Source of the DNA: Stomorhina lunata
Taxonomy: Eukaryota > Arthropoda > Insecta > Diptera > Rhiniidae
DNA: 64,000 nt
Direction of reading: 5' to 3'
Assembly (NCBI GenBank): GCA_933228675.1
Contig: OW121740.1
Span: forward strand, 50,546,174 to 50,610,173
Shown here piece after piece: positions 23,651-36,049 of the stretch. The notes under the pieces were generated by a model. It made no database searches. It saw only the letters and a list, made by a program, of their open reading frames with translations, and was not told the origin of the DNA. Every line of letters starts with the position of its first letter. Within the stretch, counting starts at the first letter, position 1. The position numbers and the translations under genes were made by a program.

Positions 23651-26420
23651 TTTAAATTTTAGTGCTTTTTTCAAACTCGATTTTGGTTAACATTTTGATG
23701 TATTATTTTAAGTATTTATTTATTTACTCTTATGATTATTGATATTCACTTTTAAAATTAGAAGTTTTTGTTGTTTTTTATTTTAGCGATTTTTTCAAAA
23801 TACGAATTAATGAAATTTTTGGCATAACCTTTCTGCATTTATCTAAATTTTGTTCGTATTTGCAATCCTGAATGGCTTTTAATAAACTGAAAATTAGTTA
23901 AAACAAATTTAGTTGATTTTTAATTTAAGAGCTTTTTTCAAAAGTTATTTTTTTTAACACTTTGAAGCATTATTATGGTTATTAATGTATCGTTTAGCAT
24001 TATTTTTTATTATATTTAAATATTTACCATAAATCGTGAAGTTTTAGAGATTTTTTATATTGGCGTTTTTTAGTAAAAACTAATATTTGAAAATATAAAC
24101 ATTACTTTTGGAGCTTATAACACTTTTATTCATATTTCCACAAAACTTAATACTTTTAAAGATTTTTAAGATTTAGTTTTAACAAATTTTGAGGCTTATT
24201 TATTTTAGCGCTTTTTTGATAAATGCTCTAAAACAAAATAAGAAGTCAATTATTTTCAGCGTTTATTTGATTTATTGAATACTTTAAGAGATCTTGTACC
24301 ACATTATTCCGTTTTTGACTACTTTTTATTTGAGCGCTTTTTGCTAAAAATTAATTTTAAACACATTCGAATGTAACATTTCCCTTAAATTTCCATGTCT
24401 TTTGTATTTTTAAATAGTTTTGACTGTCTGGCTACTTCAATTTCATAAATTCTGGTACATTTTATTTAAGCGCTTTTTTCAAAGTTCTACTTTAAAGATA
24501 CTTTAGGTAATAATTTTCAATATTTTATGTTTTTTCTGGATTATTGGAAAGATATTTTAAGTTATTTTAGTGTGTGGCTACTTTAAGTTCAAAACCTGTT
24601 AAATTTTATTTAAGTGCTTTTTCTAAATTCTATTTTAAAGACATTTTAATTAACAATTTTCAATATTTTAAGTTATTTTTGGGTTATTGGAAAGATATTT
24701 TAAGTTATTTTAGTGTCTGGCTACTTTAATTTCAAAACCAGGTAAATTTTATTTAAGCGCTTTTTTCAAAATTCTATTTTAAAGATATTTTAAGAAATAA
24801 TTTTCCAAATTTTAAGTTAATTTCGATTAATGTGCATTGATTTTAATGTTTTTTTTTTGTATCTGGCTTCTTCAATTTCATAAAACCTGATACATTCTAT
24901 TTAAGCGTTTTTTTTTTCAAAATTCTATTTTAAAGATATTTGAAGAAATAATTTTCAAAATTTTAAGTTATTTTTGATTATTAGGGATTGATTTTAATGT
25001 TTTTTTTGTATCTAGCTTCTTCAATTTCATAAAAGCTGATACATCTTATTTAAGCGTTTTTTTTTAAATTATATTTTAAAGATATTTTAAATAAAAATTT
25101 GTAATATTTCAGGTTATTTTTGATTATTGGTGATTAAGTTTAATGATTTTTTATATCTGGCTTCTTCAATTTCATAAAACCTGATACATTTTATTCAAGT
25201 GCTTTTTTCAAAATTCTATTTTAGAGATATTTTAATTAATAATTTTCAATATTTTATGTTATATTTGGGTTATAGGATTGTTTTTAATGTTTTTTGTATC
25301 TGTCTTTATTTCATTTTTTTAAAACCTGATATATTTTATTTAAGAGCTTTTTTTTTAAATAATTTATTTAAAGATATTTTAAGTAATAATTTTCAATATT
25401 TTAAGTTATTTTTGATAATGGGCGATTAATGTTAATGTGTTTTTGTATCTGTCTACATCAATTTTATAAAACCTAATACATTTTATTTGAGCGCTTTTTT
25501 TTAAATTAAATTTTAAAGATATTTTATGTAAAAATATATAGTATTTAAGGTTAATTTTTGATTATTGAAGACCGATTTAAATGTTTTTAGTATTTGGCTG
25601 CATTAATTTCAAAAAAACTGGGTACATTTTTTAAAGCGATTTTTTCAAAATTTTATTTGTTCAAAATTTTATTTGTAAGACATTCTATGTAATAATTTCC
25701 AATGTTTTAAGTTATTTTTGGATTACGGGGGCTTGATTTTCATGTTTTGTCTTCATTATATAAATATTTCGATGTTTTTTATTTTGGCGCTTTTTTCATA
25801 AAAGCTTTTAATAAGCTTTTTTCAGTATATGGGCGATATGCTGAGTACTTTAAGACATTTTTTTCTTATTTTTATTTGTTTTTAGTGTCTGAATACTTTA
25901 ATTTTATAAAAACTAATACATTTTATTTAAGTGCTTTTTTCAAAATTCTTTTTTAAAGACATTTAAAGTTATAATTTTTAAAATTTTAAGTATTGTTTGG
26001 ATTATTGAAAATTGTTTTAATGTTTTGTCTTCATTATTTAAATATTTTGATCATATTTTATTTTAGCGCTTTTTTAATAAAAGCTCTAAAACAATTTTTA
26101 AAATATTTTTTTAGTAAATTGGCGATATGCCGAGTAATTTAAGCGTTTTTTTTTTTTAAATCACATGATAGTCAACTTCAGGCATAATTTTTGTTTTTAA
26201 AGTATTTCAACTGACGTTTTAAAAACTTTCTAGTGTTTTTCTGATTTCAGTTTAATAGAATTTGATGATATTTCGTCTAAGCGCTTTTTTTAATTCGATT
26301 TTAAAAGCATTTCAATATAATTCTTTAAATTTTTCGTCGAAATATTAGAATTATTTCTGCTTTTGAGTCTAGTGTAGACAACTCACAGCATTCCAAGCGC
26401 TTTTAATTCATTTAAAATTC
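23650..26420 (+). repeat. AGCGCT repeat block C1, unit about 145-150 bp
   Basis: TATTTAAGCGCTTTTTTCAA and close variants recur about every 140-150 bp, at roughly 24475, 24612, 24755, 24902, 25050, 25195, 25343 and 25490. Each is followed by AATTCTATTTTAAAGATATT and by a TGTCTGGCTACTTTAA or CTTCAATTTCATAAAACC segment. Flanks differ from blocks A and B, but the AGCGC(T)6 core is shared. Small open frames (25199-25429, 25747-25956) are Phe-rich by-products of the repeat. Confidence 0.9.
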
Positions 26421-27130
26421 TAATGTTATGCTTATCAATTTCTTGTTATAAAAATCATAAAATATTTATGATTTGAAAAAAATAAAAATAAAAAAATATT
26501 CTCATAGTTTTGTCATTACATCAGTGTTAATTTGTTATTGCATTAATGTTACTAAATACATTTAACAGCCAACTAACTACGATGACTACCACGATTAAAG
26601 CTTCAAGTCAATTGTTAATACATCTGCTTTATATCAGTCATATAAAAAGTTGCTGCAGGTTCTGCTTCTCAATTTTGCCAGAAAAAACTATACAGTCATG
26701 CCATCATGTAACAGACATTAGAGTAATTGTTTAAACACATGCTGTAGTCTTAGTCCGTCTCGTTTATAGTATGTATTTGTTTTAGTAATCATTTCAAAAT
26801 TGAACAAAAAAGCAACTGCAACTATCAGTAGTTTCGAGTGTAGAGCTTACTATTTACTCAATAATATTTAACTACACGTTACACATCTAGCAACAATCTC
26901 AAACTACCTTGTCTATCTCTATCGAAAAAAAAAAACAGAAATGAAATAAATAAATACTTTCTATAAAAAATTAAATAAATGCCGGTCTTTTTTCTAATTT
27001 TTGCACATGCAATCACTTTTTAGTGCTCTCCAAATGCTGCTGCTAGCGTTTGATTGTTACAGCTACAACAAGCTGGGAATAATTCAGAGGTTCTTAAACT
27101 GTTTTTAACAAAATTTTATGGCATTTGTGT
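26420..27130. other. Non-repeat spacer within the AGCGCT region
   Basis: About 0.7 kb lacking the repeat core. It contains a short plus-strand open frame (26546-26734) with a Cys/His-containing translation that I do not recognise and no splice context convincing enough to call. Confidence 0.4.
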
Positions 27131-29760
27131 TGTTTTAGATTTTGGCGATTTTTTTATTTAAGCGTTTTTTTTCAAACTTATTCTAGTAACATTTAGTCAT
27201 TTGATTTTTGTTTTTAAAGCTTTTCCTATATATTCGGAAGAATTTATAGTAATTTTAGGTTCTTATGTTCCAAATTTTGGTAATATTCTATTTAAGTGCT
27301 TTTAACTTAAATGTCTACAAATAGGTTTAGACGTTCCTTGATGGGTATTGAATATATTCGAAATAATTCTAGATAATTATTAGGATATCCAAAGTCAAAA
27401 TTGTTTGTTTTTGCACTATTTTTACAATAATTTATTTTAGTGCTTTTTCTAGAAACTGATATAATGGACAATTTGGCTCACTACTTTTGGAAGCTTATGT
27501 TATTTTTGTATTAGTTAAATGTCTTTTTCGTTCTTTTAATATAATTTCAAAACATTAGCAATGTTTTTATTTTGGCGCTTTTACTTAAACTGGTTTGGGA
27601 ACTTGAAATATATATTTTTTTGGGTTTAGCGATTTTCTGAACACTTTAAAATAAGAATTCAGTACAAGAAAGTTATTTCAATATTTTGATAATTTTTTAT
27701 TTTGGCGTTTTTTTTTTTTTTTTTTTGCAAGAATTGACATTACAAACAATTTAAAGTATAATTTTGGGTATTTTGAGCAATTTAATATATATTTAATTGT
27801 TTAATTGTCATTACTCTTTATACTTTTCATACACATTTTGCGAAATTTTTGATGATTTCAAAATTCTAGCGCTTTTTGCTAAAATATATTTAAAAGAAAA
27901 TTTTAAGCATTATTCCTAGTTCTTCTGCTCTTTCTATGAGTTAAGAATAAATTTTTTTAATTTAAGTTGTTTCTTAAAAAAAATTGTACTTTTTTTATTT
28001 AAACGTTTTTTAACGCGTCATAATTTCTAGTTTTTCTGCACTTCCTATGAGTTTAGAATACATTTTTTTTAATTTAAGTTGTTTCTTAAAAAAATATATA
28101 CTTTTTTTATTTAAGCGTTTTTTCTGAAATGGCTTAAACGCGTCAAAGCTTTATGATGCGTTATTCCTAGTATTTCTATAAAACTCTTAAATATTTTTTT
28201 TTTTAATTTTAGTTGTTGCTGTTTCTGAAATGTTTTATTTAAGCGTTTTTTTTCTGAAATGACCGTAAAGACGTTGAATCATTATATAGATGCTTTTGTT
28301 TGTTACAATACGTTTTATTTTTTTATATTTGGAATATTTTTTATATTAGCGCTTTTTGTGAAATTGATATTATGAACCATTTGAACACGTCGAAGCATTA
28401 TGGAGAGGCTATTGACTATCGCCCAATACTTTTGATAGTTGTAATATCTTTTAGTTTGATATATGGGTTATTTTTTATTTTAGCGCTTTTTTTAATTGAT
28501 TTCATTGACCATTTGACTTATTATTTTACCTATTTTGAGCTATTTTTCTAACTCATTGATTCATTCGTGGCCTTAGCTAAATGTTTTCGATTGCATATAT
28601 TTGGATGGATGATATTCTATTTAAGTGCTTTTTGAGTAAAATATCTTTTTCTATTAATTTTCTACTGTGTTTTTGCGAAATTTTTATAACTCTTGTGTAC
28701 TTTCTTCGTAAATTGTTAATATCTTTCAAATATAATAGTAAAATTTGCACCTTTTAACAATTTTTTATTTAAGTGCTTTTGTGCTCAAAATGATTTTTTG
28801 GTTATTTTAAGGCTTTTTTTTCGTGTTTTTTGAGTATTTGTTAAGTTTTTTTTTTTTGTTACTTTTGCAATAATTTTACAATTTTATTGCTATAAAGTTT
28901 GATATCTTGTTTAGGCGCTTTTTTCCTAAAAATAACCTTAAACATTTTAAAATATAATTTGTGGTATATTGGAGTCTTTCTTAATACATTTTTATATTGA
29001 AAGGAAATTTATTTCGTAATTTTGGCGATATTTTGTTTAAGCGTTTTTTTTTTTCAAAAATTGATTTTATGAATATTTTCATTCAAATTTTTATATATCA
29101 TTCCAAGTAATTACAAATTATTGAACAAAATTTTAGATATCAGTTCAGTTTTTATAATTTTTTGTTTAAGAGCTTTTTTTGTAATTTAGTCTTAGGAAAA
29201 TTTTATTATTTTATTATAAATGAGCGTTATATAAAACAATATTCACACAAGTATGGAATATTTAGTAAAATATCAACCACAAATAAAAATAATGCCATTT
29301 TCGTTTTAGCGCTTTTTTCAAAACCAATTTTTTGGAAGATTTCGAGGCACTATTTCTAATATTTTGGCTTTACGGATCATTATATTTGACATTTGCTAAT
29401 AGTTACAGCAGCACTAAGCTATTATCGGGCTTTTTTGTTTTAGCGCTTTTTTCTAAAATCGAGTTTTTTTACTATTTCGATGCTTAATGTTTTGTATTTC
29501 GACGCCTTTGAGCATTAAATTCAGTATTTGTTAATATTGACTAGAGTATTCAAACATTTTGACGATTTTTTGTCTTAGCGTTTTTTTCCCAAAATCATTT
29601 ATAAGAGCAATTTGATTTTTGTTTGTGATTTTAAGGCGTAAAAGAACATTATTTGAGTTATTTGGTTACAATTTTCATAATATAGACCTATTCTAGCGTT
29701 TTCTTCATTCTAGTGCTTTTTATTAAATCAGATTTTTTGGACATTTTGAGGTATTTTTTC
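27130..29760 (+). repeat. AGCGCT repeat block C2, highly diverged flanks
   Basis: TTTTAGCGCTTTTT, TTTTGGCGCTTTT or TTTAAGCGTTTTTT recurs about every 120-170 bp (for example about 27430, 27571, 27865, 28350, 28482, 28625, 28770, 28915, 29310, 29440, 29715). The sequence between cores is so diverged that neighbouring units barely align. The core is clearly better kept than the rest. Confidence 0.85.
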
Positions 29761-30190
29761 AATCTTTAAGCATTTTTAAAGTACTGAAATAGTTATAAAC
29801 ACTATAATTTATTATTAAATGGTTCTTTATATAAAATTTAACAAAATTTTCTCATTATTTATTAACTTCACAGACATGCATGAATAGTTTAAACTATTAA
29901 AGTGAAAAGAAATTAATATTTTTCACTTAAACAATAACATTAGCAACTAAAAATATTTAGCAAACATTTTCAAAGCCAAACAGAAAATTTTAAAATGTAG
30001 AATGAGCAAAATTTTAAAAATATTATTTCACTTTTGAAAAAAAACTTTGAGAAGAAAACAACAATAACAACTTAAAAGAAATTTGTAATAAAAATATTTT
30101 GTAGTTTATTTTTGTAATGAAACTCAAGGTGAAAATAATATGTGAAATTAAATGAAATATAAATGTTTTAAAGAAAAATATCGGGTGATT
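29760..30190. other. AT-rich spacer
   Basis: Ordinary AT-rich sequence between the AGCGCT region and the CTATAG array. No gene or repeat unit recognised. Confidence 0.4.
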
Positions 30191-30194
30191 TTTT

Positions 30195-31640
30195 TTTATG
30201 ATCTATACCGAAAAATTTTTTATAGAAAAATTTTTATACAGAAAAAATTTTTTTAGGAAAATTTTTATACCGAAAAATTTTCTTTAGACAAATTTTTACA
30301 CCGAAAAATTTTCTATATAAAATTTTTTGTACCTAACAATTTTCTAAAAAAAATTTTTATACCGAAAAATTTTCTATAGAAAAATTTTTATACCGAAAAA
30401 TTTTCTATAGAAAAATTTTTATACCGAAAAATTTTCTCTAAAAAATATTTTTATACCGAAAAATGTTCTATAGAAAAATTTTTATACCGAAAAATTTTCT
30501 ATAGAAAAATTTTTATACCGAAAAATTTTCTATAGAAAAATTTTTATACCGAAAAATTTTCTATAGAAAAATGTTTATATCGAAAAATTTTCTCTAAAAA
30601 ATATTTTTATACCGAAAAATTTTCTATAGAAAAATTTTTATACCGAAAAATTTTCTATAGAAAAATTTTTATACCGAAAAATTTTCTATAGAAAAATTTT
30701 TATACCGAAAAATTTTCTATAGAAAAATTTTTATACCGAAAAATTTTCTATAGAAAAATTTTTATATCGAAAAATTTTCTATAGAAAAATTTTTATACCG
30801 AAAAATTTTCTATAGAAAAATTTTTATACCGAAAAATTTTCTATAGAAAAATTTTTATACCGAAAAATTTTCTATAGAAAAATTTTTATACCGAAAAATT
30901 TTCTATAGAAAAATTTTTATACCGAAAAATTTTCTATAGAAAAATTTTTATACCGAAAAATTTTCTATAGAAAAATTTTTATACCGAAAAATTTTCTATA
31001 GAAAAATTTTTATACCGAAAAATTTTCTATAGAAAAATTTTTATACCGAAAAATTTTCTATAGAAAAATTTTTATACCGAAAAATTTTCTATAGAAAAAT
31101 TTTTATACCGAAAAATTTTCTATAGAAAAATTTTTATACCGAAAAATTTTCAATAGAAAAATTTTTATAACGAAGAATTTTATATAGAAAAATTTTTATA
31201 CCGAAAAATTTTCTATAAAAAAATTTTTATACCAAAAAATTTTCTATAGAAAAATTTTTATACCGAAAAATTTTCTATAGGAAAATTTTTATACCGAAAA
31301 ATTTTCTATAGGAAAATTTTTATACCGAAAAATTTTCTATAGGAAAATTTTTATACCGAAAAATTTTCTATAGAAAAATTTTGATACCGAAAAATTTTCT
31401 ATAGAAAAATGTTTATAACGAAAAATTTTCTATAGAAAAATTTTTTATAGAAAAATTTTTGTACCGAAAAATTTTCTATAGAAAAATGTTTGTACCGAAA
31501 AATTTTCTATAGAAAAATTTTTACACCGAAAAATTTTCTATAGAAAAATTTTTATACCAAAAATTTTCTATACAAAAATTTATGCCAAAAAATTTTCTGT
31601 ACAAAGATTTTTACACTGAAAAACTTTGTATAAAAATATT
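30195..31640 (+). repeat. CTATAG array, unit 31 bp, plus orientation
   Basis: About 46 near-identical copies of a 31-bp unit composed of ATACCG, AAAAATTTT, CTATAG and AAAAATTTTT. The centre TTTTCTATAGAAAA is a perfect palindrome. The core (30360-31140) is nearly uniform. Copies decay towards both edges, where ATACCG becomes ACACTG, ATGCC and similar. Confidence 0.96.
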
Positions 31641-31679
31641 TTAAAACGAATAATTTTCTCTGCAAAAATTTTCGGTACT

Positions 31680-33020
31680 AACATTTGTATATCTAAAAAT
31701 TTGTTGGTATTATTCGGAATAAAAATCTTTTTATTGAAAATTTTTCGGTATAAAAATAAAATTTTTTGGTAAAAAAAATTTTTCGCTATAAAAATTTTTC
31801 TATAGAAAATTTTCGCTATAAAAATATTTCTATAGAAAATTTTTCGCTATACAAATTTTTTATAGAAAATTTTTCTATGGAAAATTTTTCGCTATAAAAA
31901 TTTTTCTCTAGAAAATTTTTCGGAAAAAAAAAATTTTTAATACAAAATTTTTCTATAGAAAATTGTTTGATATACAAATTTTTCTATAGAAAATTTTTTT
32001 ATATTAAAATTGTCCTATATACAATTTTTCTGTATAAAAATTTTTTATTTGAAAAATTACCGAAAATTTTTTTGATATAAAAAGTTTTGATTAAAAAATT
32101 GTTCGTTACAAAATTTTTTTCTATAGAAAATTTTTGTTTTTTTTTGTTGTTTTTGGTTTAAATTCTTTTTTAGAAAACTTTTGTTATTCAATTTTTTCTT
32201 TAGAAAATTTTCGCTATAAAAATGTTTTTGGTATAAATTCTTTTATGGAAAATTTTTCGATATAAACATTTTTTGGTATAGAAAATCTTTTGGTGTGAAA
32301 ATGTATCTATAAAAATTTTTCGGTATAAAAAATGTATCTATAGAAATTTTTGATATCAAAATTTTTCCATAGAAAATTTTTCGGTATCAAAATTTTTCCA
32401 TCCAAAATTTTTTAGTATAAAAATGTTGCTATAGAAAATTTTTGGGTATAGAAATTTTTCTTTAGAATTTTTTTTTTTTTGGAAAAATTTTTTTATAGAA
32501 AATTTGTTGATATAAAAATTTTTAAATTTTTCAAATTTTTTAAACATAAAAATTTTTCTGTAAAAAATTCTTCAGTATAAAATTTTTTGTATAGAAAATT
32601 TTTCAGTATAAAAATTTTACTTTAGAAAATTTGTCAGTATAAAAATTGTTTCTAAAGAAAATTTTTCAGCATAAAAATTGTTTTATAGAAATTTTTTCAA
32701 TATAATAATTTTTTGGCCCAAAAATTTTCTTTGTTTAAAATTTTCGATATCAAAATTTTTCTTTAGGAAATTTTTCGGTATAACTTTTTTTTTAGAAAAT
32801 TTTTCTATAGAAAGTTTTTCAATTTATCTACAAAAATTTCTTTATAAAAAGTATTTCCGTATAAAACTTTTCTATAAAAAATATTCCGTTATAAATGTTT
32901 TTCTATAAAAAAAATTTTCGATATAAAAATTTTTGTATCAAAAAAATGTTTGATATAAAATTTTTTCTAGGGAAAATTATTTGAAGAACTTCTCCCTAAA
33001 AGTTTTTTGGTATAAAAAAT
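31680..33020 (-). repeat. CTATAG array, reverse orientation, diverged
   Basis: From about 31680 the units appear as the complement: AAAATTTTTCTATAGAAAAT followed by TTTTCGGTAT or TTTTCGCTAT. The divergence is much higher than in the plus-oriented half. ORFs here (32356-32547, 32678-32908) are repeat products. Confidence 0.88.
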
Positions 33021-33039
33021 TCTCTAAAATTTACAATTG

Positions 33040-33380
33040 AAATTTCTTTCTTACATATTCTTTCCTATGATTTGTACAGAGTTGCAATGGCTTTCCAAGC
33101 CGCATTTTTTAAGACTTGACGCCGTTATGATTTGTATAGAGCCACTAGCTTGATAAGCCACTGCAAGGCTTATTAAGCCACTTCTTTTAAAACGTGGCAC
33201 CGTTACAAAATTTCTTGAAACTTTGTTTTCTTTTTATCTTTGATTTCTGCAGAGTTACAGTGGCTTGGAAAACTTCTTTCAAAACTTGACGCCGTTGTGA
33301 ATTTCCTTGCAACTTTGTTATCTTCTTACCTTTGATTGGTACAGAGTTGCATTTCTTATTAACCAAATCTGATCTTATCA
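33040..33380. repeat. Diverged short tandem repeats with GACGCCGTTATGA
   Basis: ACTTGACGCCGTTRTGA occurs near 33113 and 33282, with a variant ACGTGGCACCGTTAC near 33192. Each is preceded by AGTTGCAATGGCTT or AGTTACAGTGGCTTGG and by TTTGATTTCTGCAGAG-like text. Period is about 80-100 bp. The minus-strand frame 33187-33381 lies within it and is not credible. Confidence 0.6.
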
Positions 33381-34900
33381 TCCAACTATTATCCGCTTAT
33401 TGTTATTATAAGCAATTTCCCGATTATTTCCTTGTTAAATTATGATTTTTATTGTTTTATAAGAAAACAATATCTATTACAAATTTACAAGTGAAAGTTG
33501 GATTATAATGAATTTTTTGTTTTTTTTTTCTGTTTTATATAAAGAAAATAATTGTTGCACGTGCATTAAGAAAATCGGAGAAAAAAAATTGTTAAAATAA
33601 AGAAAATAAATTTTGACCACATTCGCTGGGGAAACCAAAACAACAACAAAAAAACTTTCTATTTTTCAAATTGCATTTATTATTATTATTTAGAAAAAAA
33701 AAATCATACAATTTTTATTTAAGGAAAATTTGAAAAATATAATAATAGCAGAAAAATAAACCTTTTTCCAAAGCAAAAAAAAAACCAAACAAGAGGTCAT
33801 TTTTATTTAAGGAAAGTTTTCATATTTTGCAAATTTATAAAAAAAAAGTTATAACTGAAATTTCTATAGACTCCAAAATCTTTTCTAAAGCCTAGAAGAA
33901 AACAGAAAACAACTCCAGAATTGGCCTTAGGTCACTTGAAATACATTTATTTTTATGATTAAGAGAAAATTTTCAAACAAATTTCAGCAAAAAAAAAAAA
34001 AAAAAAATCTACAAATTCTTCAAACAAATGTTAATCTACGCATGCAACAAAACAAATTATTATTTGTGCAACATTTTTAGATACACTCTTACAACTTCAA
34101 CTGTTCAACTGCTCTTCAACAAATGAAGTTGCAACGTTTTTTTTAGTCCCATGGCATAAATGTTAGTTCTTAGAATATGCAATAATTCTAACAGCCAATA
34201 TTGTTGTTAGCATTGTGGTTAGATCTTGGCATTAGCAATTGTTGCCATTGCTGCTTCTGCTGTTGCATCTGATAATGATGATATTGAAAATTGCCATAAT
34301 GCTAAATATAATTGAGTTGTAGTTTTTACTGACAGCCAACAATTTCGACTCGTAACTTCAGGATTTTCTGTTATTTTTTTCCTTCTTTGACTTAATGAAT
34401 ATGTGTAGTAAAATTTGCCACAAATATTTTACTGTCGGGCTACCACAGAGTTTTTTTAATAACAAATATCAGAAAATAATAGATGAAATGAAATTAATAA
34501 CTATTTGTGATTGAGTTGTTTTGGCTTGAAAATATGGTCAGAACAAATTTTCTTCATAAAAACTTCAGAGACACAAATTATAGGTTGTTTTGTTATATTG
34601 ATGTAACTTTTAATTAAGGCTTTTGTTGGCAATTGTCACCGCAATGATTTATTATTAAAATATTTTTAATAAAAGAACAAAATGGAATTTTCTTTATGAA
34701 AATATGAATTATTTTTGGAATATAATTCATATTTACATCAATATAACAATAGTACAATTGTTATATTGATGTAACTTTTAATTGATATTTATGTAGCTAA
34801 TTGTTACCATAACGATTTACTGCTCTCATATTTCCAATACAAGATTTAAATATTAGAATTTCTATAACAAAAATTTTAATTCTATTGCATCCCGAAACGC
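33380..34900. other. Intron-like spacer with a local duplication and hairpin
   Basis: AT-rich with A-runs near 33990. TTGTTATATTGATGTAACTT occurs at about 34592 and 34758, each followed by a related AATTGTYACC segment. A perfect 17-bp inverted repeat lies at 34734-34750/34757-34773. No gene recognised. Confidence 0.5.
34734..34773. repeat. Perfect 17-bp hairpin, 6-bp loop
   Basis: TACATCAATATAACAAT at 34734-34750 is the exact complement of ATTGTTATATTGATGTA at 34757-34773, with AGTACA between them. The right arm belongs to a segment also present 166 bp upstream. Confidence 0.9.
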
Positions 34901-34914
34901 CAAACTACATACAT

Positions 34915-35735
34915 TTTTCTATAGAAAATTTTTCGCTACATAAATTTTTCTCTAGAAAATTTTTCGGTATAAAAATGTTTCAATAGAAAATTTTTCTGTA
35001 GAAAACTTTTCTATAGAAAATTTTTCGGTAAAAAAATGTTTTGCTATACAAATTTTTCTGTAGAAAATTTTTTGCTATAAAAATTTTTCTCTACAAAAAT
35101 TTTTCTATTTCTATTTTTCGGTATAAAAATTTTCTATAAAAAATTTTTTTATAAAAAAAATTTTTCGAAATTATTCTTTAGAAAATTTTTCGGTATACAA
35201 ATTTTTCTATAGCAAATTTTTCCGTATCAACATTTTCCTAAGAAAATTTTTCTATAGAAAATTTTTCGGTTAAAAATTTTTCTTTAGAAAATTTTTGGGT
35301 AGAAAAGTTTTTCTATAGAAATATTGAAATAGAAAACTATCCGCTATAAATTTTTCTTTAAAAAATTTTTCTATAGAAAATTTTTCGTACAAAAAGATTT
35401 GGTATAAAAAATTTTTCGAAAAAAAAAAAATTTTCTGTAGAAAATTTTTCGTAAAAAAAATTTTCTATAGAAAATTTTTGGTAAAAAAAAAATTTCTAAA
35501 AAAAAAATTCGTAAAAAAAATTTTTTCGGTAAAAAAAAAAATTTCTATAGAAAATTTTTCAATAAAAAAATTTTCTATAGAAAATTTTTCAATAAAAAAA
35601 ATTTTCTATAGAAAATTCTTCAATAAAAAAAATTTTCTATAGAAAATTTTTCAATAAAAAAATATTTCTATAGAAAATTTTTAATAAAAAAAATTTCTAT
35701 AGAAAATTGTTCAATAAAAAATTGTTCTGTGATAT
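34915..35735 (-). repeat. CTATAG array, second reverse block
   Basis: Units of the form TTTTTCTATAGAAAATTTTT followed by CGGTAAAA or CAATAAAA. The CGGTAT part has degraded to CGTAAA, then CAATAAA, towards the right end, giving local subfamilies. Confidence 0.88.
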
Positions 35736-35739
35736 TAGA

Positions 35740-36045
35740 GTTAAGGATAACTTGACTTCGGTTTTTGTTTTTTAGTGTTGTCAATATTTATTTTAATTAT
35801 TTATTTATACAAAAATTTGTTCGTTGATGTCCAGTTTTTTAGTTTTAATTAAATAGTTAAAGAAAAAATAAACAACACAAAAAAATGCAATTAAGTTAAA
35901 ATAAAGCAGACTCAAAGTCCCCTGAAGAAGTTTCCACCAAAGAAACGAAACGTTGGGAGTATGTAAATGAAAAAATTTTGAAGTTTTATTTACACTAAAA
36001 ATAAAATAACTGACCATACAAGCCTAAAGGTAACCCCTTATGAAA
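35740..36045. other. About 300-bp insert in the CTATAG array with a hammerhead-like motif
   Basis: A sequence unlike the array interrupts it. At 35922-35951 it contains CTGAAGA, a perfect 5-bp stem GTTTC/GAAAC around CACCAAA, then GAAAC. That is the order of conserved elements of a hammerhead ribozyme core (CUGANGA, stem II, GAAA), with one extra A before the stem. TCCC and GGGA lie on either side and could pair. Such motifs occur in Penelope-like retroelement ends, so this may be an insertion of that kind. No coding frame supports it. Confidence 0.4.
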
Positions 36046-36049
36046 TCAA

